Positions 8,195 through 16,499 of a DNA stretch of 48,703 nt are shown piece after piece. The DNA comes from Candidatus Nitrotoga sp. BS (GTDB taxonomy: Bacteria; Pseudomonadota; Gammaproteobacteria; Burkholderiales; Gallionellaceae), in assembly GCF_927797785.1 (NCBI RefSeq), contig NZ_CAKMLL010000066.1, positions 1 through 48,703 of the forward strand. Reading direction: 5' to 3'. The notes under the pieces are model-generated. The model saw only the letters and a program-made list of their open reading frames with translations. It was not told where the DNA came from and searched no databases. The position numbers were made by a program, and so were the translations under genes. How positions within the stretch are numbered: position 1 is the stretch's first letter; every line of letters begins with the position of its first letter.

Positions 8195-8875
8195 TCAACG
8201 CGGATCATTTAGATCATTCGGTGGTTTGTAAGGCTCAATTAGATCAGCCTTGATCTGATAACTGGCGAAACCCATCGAGGTATTGGAGGAAACTGTTTTC
8301 AAGGTGCCGCTGATGGAAATCGTCCCATAGGTCGACATAGCCCGCTTCAATAACTTTTGCTGCTTTTTGGTTAAAGATTTTGGAACTAAAATATGAAGAG
8401 TCTGATTGCCAGGCGGAGGGGGCACATGGATACAGGCGCCAAAAAAGGGTACCAAAAGAAATTCCTTTACATTGTCATAATTAACATCCAGTGGCACAAC
8501 AAAACCTGGAATTTCAATGCGGGCACCGTTTAGACTGAACACAATAGGAGAATCTTTCCAAGCCTCGCGCACGCGTTCCATGGCTTCCATGGCACGAGGG
8601 TCGGAGTCTTTCAGCTTAGAGAGATCCAGCCCTTTGAGTGCTTTCATCGGATCCCAGTCGGCGGGCATTAATTCGTCCCAGTTTAGTTTGCGGTAATATC
8701 CTGCAGAATTGACCGTCGAAATTGATTTATTTGGCAGGCGGTCGCCTACTTTATATTCTTTTTTTTGTGTTTTGACATCGGCTTTATTACTGGCAATAGA
8801 TATGCCGGCAAACCCAGACCAAAGCACAATTAGCAAGGCTAATAATAGCCGCCATCTTTTTTTAATTTTTTGCAT
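8195..8875 (-). CDS. DUF3299 periplasmic protein
   Basis: From ATG 8875 the product is 226 residues with a lysine-rich start, one hydrophobic segment (LLLALLIVLWSGFAG) and a periplasmic domain typical of DUF3299: IPGFVVPLD, then FLLVPFFGACIHVPPPPGNQ. The ATG overlaps the permease TGA by one base, so the two are coupled. DUF3299 proteins often accompany this type of ABC transporter with ZrgA/DUF2796. A helper role at the transporter is inferred; its biochemical function is unknown. Confidence 0.85.
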   Translation of the reverse strand: MQKIKKRWRLLLALLIVLWSGFAGISIASNKADVKTQKKEYKVGDRLPNKSISTVNSAGYYRKLNWDELMPADWDPMKALKGLDLSKLKDSDPRAMEAMERVREAWKDSPIVFSLNGARIEIPGFVVPLDVNYDNVKEFLLVPFFGACIHVPPPPGNQTLHILVPKSLTKKQQKLLKRAMSTYGTISISGTLKTVSSNTSMGFASYQIKADLIEPYKPPNDLNDPR

Positions 8876-10137
8876 CAAATCCTCGACATCAAACCGTCTG
8901 TAAGCGACATTTTGTAGGCACGATGACCTGGCACCAATCCTGCTAGCAAGCCCACTGCCACAACTCCTACAAGAAGTTTCAGTTCTGAGACATAAATCAA
9001 TGCAGGCTGCAGTGAGATACCGTAGTTTGCTTGTACCCAAGGAGCAAGCAATAACGATGCAGCAGACAAAAGTATTACACCCAATACGATCCCTCCCAGA
9101 GTGACCAGCAAGCTTTCGCTAACCATAAGCAGAAAAATATCGCGCCGTCGGGCGCCAATTGCCCGCAAAATAGCCATCTCCCGTCGTCTTTCATTAAGGC
9201 TAGCCAGCAATACTGCCGCCAATCCACTGAGACCAACAAACACCACCATACTGGTTACTGCCAGCAATGTTTTTTCTGCCACGCCTATCACCTGCCAAAG
9301 TTGCTCCAGGGCAACGCCTGGCATAACAGCAAGCAAAGGTTCGTCTTTGTGCTCATTAATCTGCCGCTGCACTCTAAATACTGCGGCACGATTTTTCAAA
9401 CCGACCAAAGCTGCGGTAATGTCTTTTGGAGTCAGATCGAATTTGCGGACGTGTTCACCTGGGATCGTAAATCCATGCATCGGCACACCGCCCACCCAGT
9501 TCAGATGAATGGCCGTGATGCCCTCCAGAGAAATGTGCAGAGTGCGGTCGACCGGTGTGCCGGTAGGGGCGAGAATACCGGAGACAATGAAAGGCTTGTC
9601 GTCATGCTCCAGCAAGCCGACCTCGCCCATGCCATGGCTGAGGACAATTCGATCACCGATGGTATAGCCGAGTTGACTAGCAACCTCCATCCCAAGTACT
9701 ACATCGAAAATATCTTGGAACGGTTGACCCTTAATGAAGGACAACCGACGGGAATCGCTGTAATGAAAATGTTCGAAATAAGCCGGTGTCGTTCCCATAA
9801 CGGGGAATCCATGGTGCGAGTCCCCGAGCGATATAGGCACCGCCCAAGCAACCAAAGGATTATCAGCAATGTCTTGAAAGCTTTTCCAGTCGATGTTGCT
9901 GGTGGCCTCTCCGATCCTGAACACAGCATACAATATAAGTTGTATCGGACTGGTTCTGGCACCTACAACCAAGTCAGTGCCGGAAACTGATAGACTAAAT
10001 CCGCGGTGAGCCTCGTAGCGCAAGCGCTCGACGCCGATCAGCATAGCCACGCTCAAAGTGATGGCTACCAGAGTGAGCCCCAGGGTTAGGCGACGATTCC
10101 ATGCGCTGCGCAATGCGATATGTAACAAATGGCTCAT
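8875..10137 (-). CDS. MacB/FtsX-type ABC transporter permease
   Basis: The 420-residue protein has one N-terminal transmembrane helix (about 17-36), a large periplasmic domain, and three C-terminal helices around an ERRREMAILRAIGA motif, the standard MacB/LolE/FtsX topology. Such permeases usually move substrate between periplasm and outer membrane by mechanotransmission rather than transport across the inner membrane. Its start overlaps the end of the ATPase gene. Context (ZrgA, GTPase, ZIP, Zur) points to zinc, so this is probably the membrane part of a ZrgA-linked zinc system. Confidence 0.85.
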   Translation of the reverse strand: MSHLLHIALRSAWNRRLTLGLTLVAITLSVAMLIGVERLRYEAHRGFSLSVSGTDLVVGARTSPIQLILYAVFRIGEATSNIDWKSFQDIADNPLVAWAVPISLGDSHHGFPVMGTTPAYFEHFHYSDSRRLSFIKGQPFQDIFDVVLGMEVASQLGYTIGDRIVLSHGMGEVGLLEHDDKPFIVSGILAPTGTPVDRTLHISLEGITAIHLNWVGGVPMHGFTIPGEHVRKFDLTPKDITAALVGLKNRAAVFRVQRQINEHKDEPLLAVMPGVALEQLWQVIGVAEKTLLAVTSMVVFVGLSGLAAVLLASLNERRREMAILRAIGARRRDIFLLMVSESLLVTLGGIVLGVILLSAASLLLAPWVQANYGISLQPALIYVSELKLLVGVVAVGLLAGLVPGHRAYKMSLTDGLMSRI

Positions 10138-10841
10138 AGGGTGTTCTCAATCGGCACGGCTATGTTGATTGATGGCAGTGATATCTCATGATGAAATTGC
10201 GCGGCTAACTGGCGATTGTGGCTTACGAAAATCAGCGCGGCATTTGCCTCGGTGCATTCCTGTAACAATAGATCGAGAAATGCTGATTGCCGGTCGGCAT
10301 CCAATGCGGAAGTGGGCTCATCGGCGATCACGATCTCGGGCTTCCCTATTAGTGCGCGGGCAGCAGCCACGCGCTGCTGCTGACCAACGCTAAGTTTGGT
10401 AACAGGAATGTGTTCAGTTTTTTCAAGTTGCAAACGGGACAGCAATCTCCGTGCCACTCCTTCCAGTGTGCTGGATTCTGCCAATGCCCGCTGCTGTCGG
10501 CGCAATGAAAAACGGCAGGGCAGCAGTATGTTATCCATTACCGACAGATACGGAATCAGGTTGAACTGCTGAAATATAAAGCCGATATGGTCAGCACGCA
10601 TCCTGTCGCATATCGCCGGACGCATCTGGACGAGATTTTTACCCAGGATGTTTAGTGTGCCTTGTTGCACTTGTATAACCCCGCCCATAAGACCCAACAA
10701 GGTACTTTTTCCGCTGCCGCTTGGACCGTATAAGAATGTCCGCACACCCGCTTCTACTTGCAATAGCGGTATATCCAGGCAATCCGCTGCCGCACCGGCA
10801 TAACGGAAGCGCACATTTTGGATATCTATTGCGAGCGCCAT
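10134..10841 (-). CDS. LolD/MacB-type ABC transporter ATPase
   Basis: The 235-residue protein has Walker A GPSGSGKST (39-47), a Q-loop at Gln91, signature LSVGQQQR (150-157), Walker B with IVIADEPTSALD (170-181) and an H-loop in FVSHN. It pairs with the permease, whose start overlaps this stop by four bases. Its own start abuts the end of zrgA, so zrgA, ATPase and permease form a tight block. Confidence 0.92.
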   Translation of the reverse strand: MALAIDIQNVRFRYAGAAADCLDIPLLQVEAGVRTFLYGPSGSGKSTLLGLMGGVIQVQQGTLNILGKNLVQMRPAICDRMRADHIGFIFQQFNLIPYLSVMDNILLPCRFSLRRQQRALAESSTLEGVARRLLSRLQLEKTEHIPVTKLSVGQQQRVAAARALIGKPEIVIADEPTSALDADRQSAFLDLLLQECTEANAALIFVSHNRQLAAQFHHEISLPSINIAVPIENTL

Positions 10842-11374
10842 TACCAGCTAATCCGCCGTTTGGATGGCGTCAGTATGGCGGCGGACTGACCGCGCGGAGT
10901 AGCAGCTTCCGTTTTCAACCGTAGCAAACCTGGGAAATAAGAAAACAAATTAATTTCGAGATCGCGTAACTCGTTTGGTTTGGCGCAATAAAACACGAAC
11001 TCAGCATTGAGGTCGGCATGGTCATGTCCCTCATGGTCATGCTCCTTATGCTTGCCTGTTTCCAGTACCGGTGATTCCAGTGAGTATGTTTTTAATGTGC
11101 AACGCGCTGCCAGAGTTGGCCGAAATAAACGTTCAGCCTGATGTAATTGATCCGCCATATGGCGAACTGCCGTTTTCTGTTTTTCCGTACGCGGCTGATG
11201 CTCGAACCCCAATAGACTATCGAGCGGGCTGGACAGATTGAGATGCAGTAAGCTCTCGTCCAATGCAAGTTGCAAGGTGGCCACACCGTGCACGTGCGCT
11301 ACTGCTGCCACGGTGGAAAACGGTGTCAGTAGCATAGAAAGCAGCAATAAAATTTTGCTTTTGATCATAACCAA
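10841..11374 (-). CDS. zrgA: ZrgA/DUF2796 periplasmic zinc-binding protein
   Basis: The 177-residue protein has a cleavable signal peptide ending near TVAAVA, then AHVHG, which after cleavage leaves metal-binding His residues at the mature N-terminus. A second His/Asp cluster (KHKEHDHEGHDHADL, about 108-122) is a clear zinc-binding loop. This matches the DUF2796 family, named ZrgA after a zinc-regulated Vibrio ABC system. A strong AGGAG site lies six bases before the ATG at 11374. It probably loads or senses zinc for the ABC pair encoded immediately downstream. Confidence 0.85.
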   Translation of the reverse strand: MVMIKSKILLLLSMLLTPFSTVAAVAHVHGVATLQLALDESLLHLNLSSPLDSLLGFEHQPRTEKQKTAVRHMADQLHQAERLFRPTLAARCTLKTYSLESPVLETGKHKEHDHEGHDHADLNAEFVFYCAKPNELRDLEINLFSYFPGLLRLKTEAATPRGQSAAILTPSKRRISW

Positions 11375-11389
11375 ACTCCTTTCCTGTGT

Positions 11390-12046
11390 TTACCAAAGTG
11401 CATCCAAGGCCAGTAACACTCTGGGTGCTGTGTTGAAAGGGACGATAGGAGAGCGATGAATAATGCCGCTGTCCTCGTTGCCCTGCCATCGTGAACCTTT
11501 AAGCAAAACAATGGAGAAGGGTGCGGCACGATGAATACCGGCTGGGTTTGTGATGACCCCGGAATTTTCGTCACAAACCTCAGAGGAGGCGGGCCCCAGT
11601 TTGCTGCGATCCGCGCAGGCATCCTCTAGCCATTCGGTAGCTGGGCCGCGATAGGTGCACAGCAGACGAATACCAACATGATCAACATGGAAACGCGGAC
11701 ACATAGCTCGGTTCATCACTTCCAGCCGCAACCCAATTGACGGACAACCCAGCAAATCGGCATACACCCCCACGAGTTGATTAAGGTCGGCCACAAAAGC
11801 CTCCTGCCCAGTATGCGAGGGTAGAAGATGATGTGGAACCGGCAACCCCGACTTCAACACATGTCGGAAACCACTGCCCATTCGGGGCACTATGGCAGCA
11901 AGGTAGGCGTCGATAACTGGGTCAGGATCCCGCCTAACCACCACAACCTGTGTTTTCGGTTCAAAAATGTCAATGAGCCGAAGTAGTTCGCTTGATGGCT
12001 CCATTTCTGGCAATTGTTGTGATCGATACTTGATAGCGACACTCAT
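11390..12046 (-). CDS. DUF1826 family protein
   Basis: Starting at ATG 12046 (MSVAIKYRS), which overlaps the stop of the GTPase gene (ATGA), the product is about 218 residues. It has no signal peptide and matches DUF1826 by features such as [26 protein letters not shown] and a later HRSP motif. This family is repeatedly found beside zinc-regulated COG0523 GTPases. The conserved His/Asp residues suggest a metal-binding enzyme; the reaction is unknown. Confidence 0.8.
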   Translation of the reverse strand: MSVAIKYRSQQLPEMEPSSELLRLIDIFEPKTQVVVVRRDPDPVIDAYLAAIVPRMGSGFRHVLKSGLPVPHHLLPSHTGQEAFVADLNQLVGVYADLLGCPSIGLRLEVMNRAMCPRFHVDHVGIRLLCTYRGPATEWLEDACADRSKLGPASSEVCDENSGVITNPAGIHRAAPFSIVLLKGSRWQGNEDSGIIHRSPIVPFNTAPRVLLALDALW

Positions 12047-13281
12047 AGAGCTTCTCCCATGAATTCCTGATTCTCGTTTGTATCCCAATGCGGGAAAGGG
12101 TCAGGCAAGGTATGCCAAGTTTCTTTGCCATGTTTCATTTCATCATCCGTGAGCAAGCAGGCATTAAGTGACCCACACATACTGTGCTTATTAATGTTTA
12201 TTCCGATGAACACCAATTCTTGTCGACGATCGCCGAAATCGGTGTTCCAGTTTGCTTTAATCTCGTCTAGACTCTCCTGATCGTCCGGCCATTGCGATTT
12301 GTCCACATCTACCCACCACATACCGGCATTACCGTGGCGACAGGCGCCACCTGCCTGCGACCAGCTACCCACAAAGCTAGAACGAGAGGCCAACCAAAAA
12401 TAACCTTTCGAGCGCAGTACGCCTTCCCATTCGCTATGAATCAAATTCCAGAACCGCTCAGGATGAAATGGACGGCTGGCGCGATAAACAAAACTCTTGA
12501 TACCGTATTGAACACTTTCTGGTAGATGTTCTCCGCGCAACTCTCTTAACCAGCCGGGAGCCTGCTCGGCCTGATCGAAATCGAATAGGCCAGTGTTCAT
12601 AATAAAACTCAGCGGTACGCAACCAAACTCTGAAACTGTAATTTTCGCTCGTGGATTGAGGCTAGCCAGAACATGACGCAACCAGTCAAGATATTCCCTG
12701 CTAACCAGGTCTGCCTTATTAATGACAATCACATCACAAAATTCCACCTGATCAACTAGCAGGTCAACCACAGTGCGGTCATCTTCCTCCCCCAGATTTT
12801 CACCACGTTCAATTACAGAATCAGTGGATTGGTAATCACGGTAAAAATTTAAGGCATCCACTACCGTAACCATCGTATCCAACCGGGCCACATCGGATAG
12901 ACAGCGACCTTGCTCGTCAACAAATGTAAAGGTTTCTGCGATTGGTAAAGGCTCAGAAATCCCCGTCGACTCGATTAACAAGTAATCAAATCGATTTTGT
13001 TTTGCTAGCTGATTGATTTCTAGCAACAAGTCTTCGCGCAAAGTACAACAAATACATCCATTGGTCATTTCGACCAACTTTTCCTCGGCACGTGACAATT
13101 CCGAACCTCCCTGCCGTATTATTTGGGCATCAATGTTTATCTCCGACATATCATTGACAATCACGGCTACGCGTTTGCCTTCACGGTTGTTTAGTACGTG
13201 ATTAAGCAAGGTAGTCTTACCGGCACCTAAAAATCCCGACAGCACAGTTACAGGAAGAATTTGCATAAACTTTCCCATCAT
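12043..13281 (-). CDS. COG0523 (CobW/ZigA/YciC-like) zinc metallochaperone GTPase
   Basis: The 412-residue protein has Walker [10 protein letters not shown] (16-24), the metal-binding GCICC motif (75-79), an ESTG switch and an NKAD specificity motif, followed by a CobW C-terminal domain with the usual C-terminal His/Cys-containing tail. Members delivered under zinc shortage load zinc into client enzymes. The start may be ATG 13281, 13278 or 13266; the last has GGGAAAG just upstream. It heads a coupled string with DUF1826 and zrgA-ABC and follows the ZIP gene by 127 bp. Confidence 0.92.
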   Translation of the reverse strand: MMGKFMQILPVTVLSGFLGAGKTTLLNHVLNNREGKRVAVIVNDMSEINIDAQIIRQGGSELSRAEEKLVEMTNGCICCTLREDLLLEINQLAKQNRFDYLLIESTGISEPLPIAETFTFVDEQGRCLSDVARLDTMVTVVDALNFYRDYQSTDSVIERGENLGEEDDRTVVDLLVDQVEFCDVIVINKADLVSREYLDWLRHVLASLNPRAKITVSEFGCVPLSFIMNTGLFDFDQAEQAPGWLRELRGEHLPESVQYGIKSFVYRASRPFHPERFWNLIHSEWEGVLRSKGYFWLASRSSFVGSWSQAGGACRHGNAGMWWVDVDKSQWPDDQESLDEIKANWNTDFGDRRQELVFIGININKHSMCGSLNACLLTDDEMKHGKETWHTLPDPFPHWDTNENQEFMGEAL

Positions 13282-13408
13282 GTTTGTTGAGTATTGGCTA
13301 TCAAATTTTGATTTTCATAAATCATTGAAATTTTCTATCATGTTGAATTATTTAAAAAAACACATTTATGCAATCAAACAATTTTAAAAATTACTCGTTC
13401 GTTTTTCA

Positions 13409-14188
13409 TTAATGCAGCAAATGAGCCAGTCTTACAGTACCTGCACCAAGCAACATCAGCATGAATTGGGTTATCGTATCGTGTAGCTTGCATTTACGAT
13501 GAAGCTGGGGTATCAGATCTGCAACTGAAATGTAAATGAAACTGGCTGACGCCAGAATCAGCATGTAAGGGATTGCAATCTGTAGTTGACCTAGCGCCAG
13601 CCAACCGAGCACACCACCTAAAGTCATAGCAACTCCAGATAAAGCATTCAACACAAGTGCACGAAATTTTGTTACCCCCGCCCCAAGCAGTATCATGAAA
13701 TCCGCTATTTCTTGCGGAATTTCATGCACCATTATGGCTAACGCTGTTGCCCAACCGAGTTTAGGGTCAGCAATAAAAGCCGCCGCAATCAGAATACCGT
13801 CCACGAAATTATGCAGGCTGTCCCCCACAATAATCATTGCAACTTGGGGATGATTTGAAACTTGCCCATTTGTTGCAGAATGGTCATGACGCCACAATGC
13901 CGCTTTTTGCAACAGGAAAAATCCAGCCAGTCCACTTAACATTATCCACCCTGCCTGTTCCATATCCAGGCCGAGTTCTAATGCTTCCGGCAGCATATCG
14001 GTAAGGGAAAAAGCAAGCATGACCCCCACGGAATATGCCACCATCTTGTCGGCAAAACGGGCAAGTATGGATAGGGAAAGTGTTGCTGCCAGCAGAACTG
14101 AAACAACGCCACCTATCAATGTTGCCAAAATTGTTGATAATAAAATCATGAATGTTTTATTTCGGTCCAATACATTATGGTTAAACAT
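13409..14188 (-). CDS. ZIP-family zinc/divalent metal transporter
   Basis: The 259-residue inner-membrane protein has about eight helices and both ZIP metal-site helices: GDSLHNFVDG (122-131) and VHEIPQEIADF (154-164). A variable His-containing loop (WRHDHSATNGQ, about 99-109) links helices three and four. It imports zinc or related ions into the cytoplasm. Its promoter region holds a TATAAT box and two 17-bp palindromes, likely zinc-regulator operators, so it is probably induced by zinc starvation. Confidence 0.92.
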   Translation of the reverse strand: MFNHNVLDRNKTFMILLSTILATLIGGVVSVLLAATLSLSILARFADKMVAYSVGVMLAFSLTDMLPEALELGLDMEQAGWIMLSGLAGFFLLQKAALWRHDHSATNGQVSNHPQVAMIIVGDSLHNFVDGILIAAAFIADPKLGWATALAIMVHEIPQEIADFMILLGAGVTKFRALVLNALSGVAMTLGGVLGWLALGQLQIAIPYMLILASASFIYISVADLIPQLHRKCKLHDTITQFMLMLLGAGTVRLAHLLH

Positions 14189-14323
14189 CTATTGATCAAA
14201 ACAGATGGTTTACTATTCTTGACAGAATAAAACTGCGAATTAACCTAAGAAAAAATTCTGCATTCCAAGCTAATCCATTTCAGTAACACATAAACTTTAC
14301 TTTTTTTATGGAAAACAAAAGTT

Positions 14324-14376
14324 ATGCAATAATGTTGCATTATAGCCACAAAAAAGGTTATGCAACATTATTGCAT
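14324..14376 (-). promoter_or_regulatory. Probable Zur-controlled promoter of the ZIP gene with two operators
   Basis: Two 17-bp palindromes, ATGCAATAATGTTGCAT (14324-14340) and ATGCAACATTATTGCAT (14360-14376), are inverted relative to each other. On the minus strand a TTGCAT -35 box (14360-14365) and TATAAT -10 box (14339-14344), 15 bp apart, lie within or against them, so a bound dimer would block polymerase. Assignment to Zur is inference from context. Confidence 0.6.
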
Positions 14377-14386
14377 AACCTTTTTT
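14350..14386. terminator. Bidirectional Rho-independent terminator after zur
   Basis: The stem GGTTATGCAA / TTGCATAACC with loop CATTA (14356-14380) is flanked by an A-run on the left and a T-run on the right, so it has a U-tract in either direction. It lies 19 bp after the zur stop. Its stem is also one of the two operator palindromes. Confidence 0.75.
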
Positions 14387-14404
14387 TAATGAAGTGAGAT
14401 TGAA

Positions 14405-14824
14405 CTAGCTGGGGACAAGGCGACCGCAATTGTCGCAGACGCCCTTGATATTGAGTTCAATTGACTCTATCGTAAAATGTTTAGGTAAGCTGGTTAATTC
14501 TGGCTTTACATCTGTCAGGCAGCAAATCTTGCCACACGCATTACATTGAAAGTGTGCATGCCGGTGAGTCGTATCAGGGTGTGTGGCTTGGAATCGGCAT
14601 GCCCTGCCTGTACCTGCGACTTTATGTGTCAATCCATGAATAACAAGCCACTCCAACACGCGATAGACAGTAACTCGATCAAACTCACCAAGACTTTTAA
14701 GTCTTTCGAGTACTTCCGGGTGAGCGAGAGCGCTTCCTGCATTCAACAAAACATCAAGTACAGCGCTCCTCACAACCGTAGGACGCTCACCGATTTCTTG
14801 TATCATTCGATCAGCTTTATTCAT
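14405..14824 (-). CDS. zur: Fur-family regulator, probably Zur
   Basis: The 139-residue protein has the Fur winged helix, with recognition segment DRVTVYRVLEWL (49-60), a His-rich hinge (HPDTTHRHAHFQC), and structural zinc pairs CNAC (94-97) and CDNC (130-133). Its place beside ZIP, GTPase and zrg genes argues for zinc sensing, repressing uptake when zinc is plentiful. It ends at a bidirectional terminator, so it is transcribed alone. An ATTATCATGATTCG sequence about 45 bp upstream may be an autoregulatory site, though it does not match the ATGCAA-type palindromes. Confidence 0.82.
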   Translation of the reverse strand: MNKADRMIQEIGERPTVVRSAVLDVLLNAGSALAHPEVLERLKSLGEFDRVTVYRVLEWLVIHGLTHKVAGTGRACRFQATHPDTTHRHAHFQCNACGKICCLTDVKPELTSLPKHFTIESIELNIKGVCDNCGRLVPS

Positions 14825-14967
14825 ATTATTTAAATTAACGCTTTAATTAGGATAACGGCTAAACATTATCATGATTCGCGTGCGTCACCAATCATACCAG
14901 TCAAGAAACGTACCATTTCATAGCTGATGCGCATCAGTAAATGCATCCATATTCCATGCTCGCGCCA

Positions 14968-15471
14968 TCAAGAAGGAGAAACCAACCGTGCACCGCGTGA
15001 AATTTCTTGTAACAAATCGGTACGCAATGATTCAGCGAATTCTGCATCGCGAACTACTAGGTTAACTTCGCGCGCCAACAATCGACTGAATGGATCTACA
15101 TTAGATGAACCGACGGTTGCCCAATAGCTATCTACCACGGCAACCATAGCATGCATAAAACTGGCCTGGTATTCGTAAATTTCCATACCTGCTCGCAATA
15201 GTTCGTCATAAATTGCACGTGTGGCAAAGTACTGCAGGCGGTATCCCACCCGCCCTTGCAATAGCAAGACAATGCGCACTCCACGTCGAGCCGCATTTAG
15301 CAAAGCATCGCGGAAGTGTATTCCAGGTAGAAAATAGGCGTTGGCAATGATGATCTATTGCCGCGCATCGGCAATAGCTTTGAGATAGGGTCGTTTAATG
15401 GCGTTACGATGCCGCAGGTTATGACACAACACTAAAGCCACTTTGTGTTGCTCGGTATACTTGTGCGCGGG
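14968..15471 (-). pseudogene. Cardiolipin synthase (phospholipase D family) fragment
   Basis: The minus frame reads as the C-terminal part of a ClsB-like enzyme: NLRHRNAIKRPYLKAIADARQ, an in-frame TAG (15355-15357), then IIIANAYFLPG, the ARRGVRI segment and HAMVAVVDSYWATVGSSN. The second HKD motif is changed: the catalytic Lys is Met (HAM for HAK, a single-base change). The N-terminal half and first HKD motif are absent. The upstream end, near 15471, runs into an in-frame TGA. It is dead by truncation, nonsense mutation and loss of the catalytic residue. Confidence 0.85.
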
Positions 15472-15477
15472 TCAGCA

Positions 15478-15501
15478 GCCCGGAATAATATTATTCCGGG
15501 C
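15478..15501. terminator. 24-bp perfect palindrome after the Sel1 gene
   Basis: GCCCGGAATAAT is followed by its exact reverse complement, giving a strong stem 18 bp past the stop of the Sel1 gene. No T-run follows, so it may be an attenuator, RNA-stabilising hairpin or mobile-element scar rather than a classic terminator. Confidence 0.45.
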
Positions 15502-15518
15502 CAATAAACAATGCGATG

Positions 15519-16439
15519 CTATAAGCGATAAACTTGGCCAAGCTGCCAATTCATGAACATTTTGCTCGCCAGCTCTTGTTGAGATTTAGTCAAAGTAATT
15601 GAATCACGTAGACTCTTTGCAATTGCACTGTCACCATACTCGGCAGCAAGATTCGACCACGCATAGGCCAGCAGTTCATTTTTTTTCACGCCGCTGCCCA
15701 AGTAGTAAGCCAAAGCGAGGTTGTACTGTGCATCGATATATCCAAATTTAGCCGCTTTTTCCCATAGTCCCACTGCTCTGTCTAGATCTTTTGGTACGCC
15801 TTCTCCAGAATAGTACATTGTCCCAAGATTGGATTGGGCGGGATGGTATCCCTGCATTGATGCCCTTGTCCACAATGCAACGACTATAGAAAGATCCCTC
15901 GGCACGATTTCTCCTTTGTAGTAGATCTGCCCAAGCGTAAACTGTGCATTGGCGAAATCGCGATCAGCTGCATGCTGCCACCATTGTAATGCCTTGGCAG
16001 GATCATCAGGTATCCCCTTACTCTCAGCGTATAGCGAGCCAAGCGTCAAATGCGCGTCTGCATCACCCTGATCCGCTGCCTTCTGTAGCCAATCCACACC
16101 AATAACATAATTTTTAGGCACACCATACCCATTGATGTACGCTTGCCCAAGATTAGACTGCGCCTTGGCATGTCCCTGAAGGGCGGCTTTTTCATACCAT
16201 TCTGCCGCTTTTCTGGTGTCCCGTAGCAGGATGATGCCGCCATTCCTTCCAGTATCATTCAAGTATCCTAAGTTGAACTGCGCATTCGGATCACCCGCTT
16301 CTGCATGCTCTCTCAATTCAGCCAGCTGCCCTGCAGTCGTTCCGGACAATGAAAGTGCATCTGCACTCGCCTCAACAGTAAATAATATGGTTAGAAATAA
16401 TAGTGCTGCAATGCTGTTATAGATATTTAGCAATGACAT
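15519..16439 (-). CDS. Sel1-repeat exported protein
   Basis: The 306-residue protein has a signal peptide (about 1-27, ending VEASADA) and six Sel1-like repeats of about 36 residues with the A-x-x-x-L-G-x-x-Y/Y-x-x-G-x-G-V-x-x-D pattern, for example AQSNLGQAYINGYGVPKN and AQSNLGTMYYSGEGVPKD. Such alpha-alpha solenoids act as protein-binding scaffolds in the periplasm. A GAGG site lies six or seven bases before the ATG. It lies just downstream of the start of neither neighbour and stands between the cls remnant and the intact receptor; a functional tie to zinc uptake is not shown. Confidence 0.85.
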   Translation of the reverse strand: MSLLNIYNSIAALLFLTILFTVEASADALSLSGTTAGQLAELREHAEAGDPNAQFNLGYLNDTGRNGGIILLRDTRKAAEWYEKAALQGHAKAQSNLGQAYINGYGVPKNYVIGVDWLQKAADQGDADAHLTLGSLYAESKGIPDDPAKALQWWQHAADRDFANAQFTLGQIYYKGEIVPRDLSIVVALWTRASMQGYHPAQSNLGTMYYSGEGVPKDLDRAVGLWEKAAKFGYIDAQYNLALAYYLGSGVKKNELLAYAWSNLAAEYGDSAIAKSLRDSITLTKSQQELASKMFMNWQLGQVYRL

Positions 16440-16499
16440 TTTTAGGCCTCTTTCAAATTAATATTTATATATTGTGTTGATCAATTGTAATAAGGTGGC

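Noticed and set aside
8195-9040. 281-codon form of the DUF3299 protein
   Set aside because: The first 55 residues overlap the permease gene in another frame; ATG 8875 gives a proper membrane anchor.
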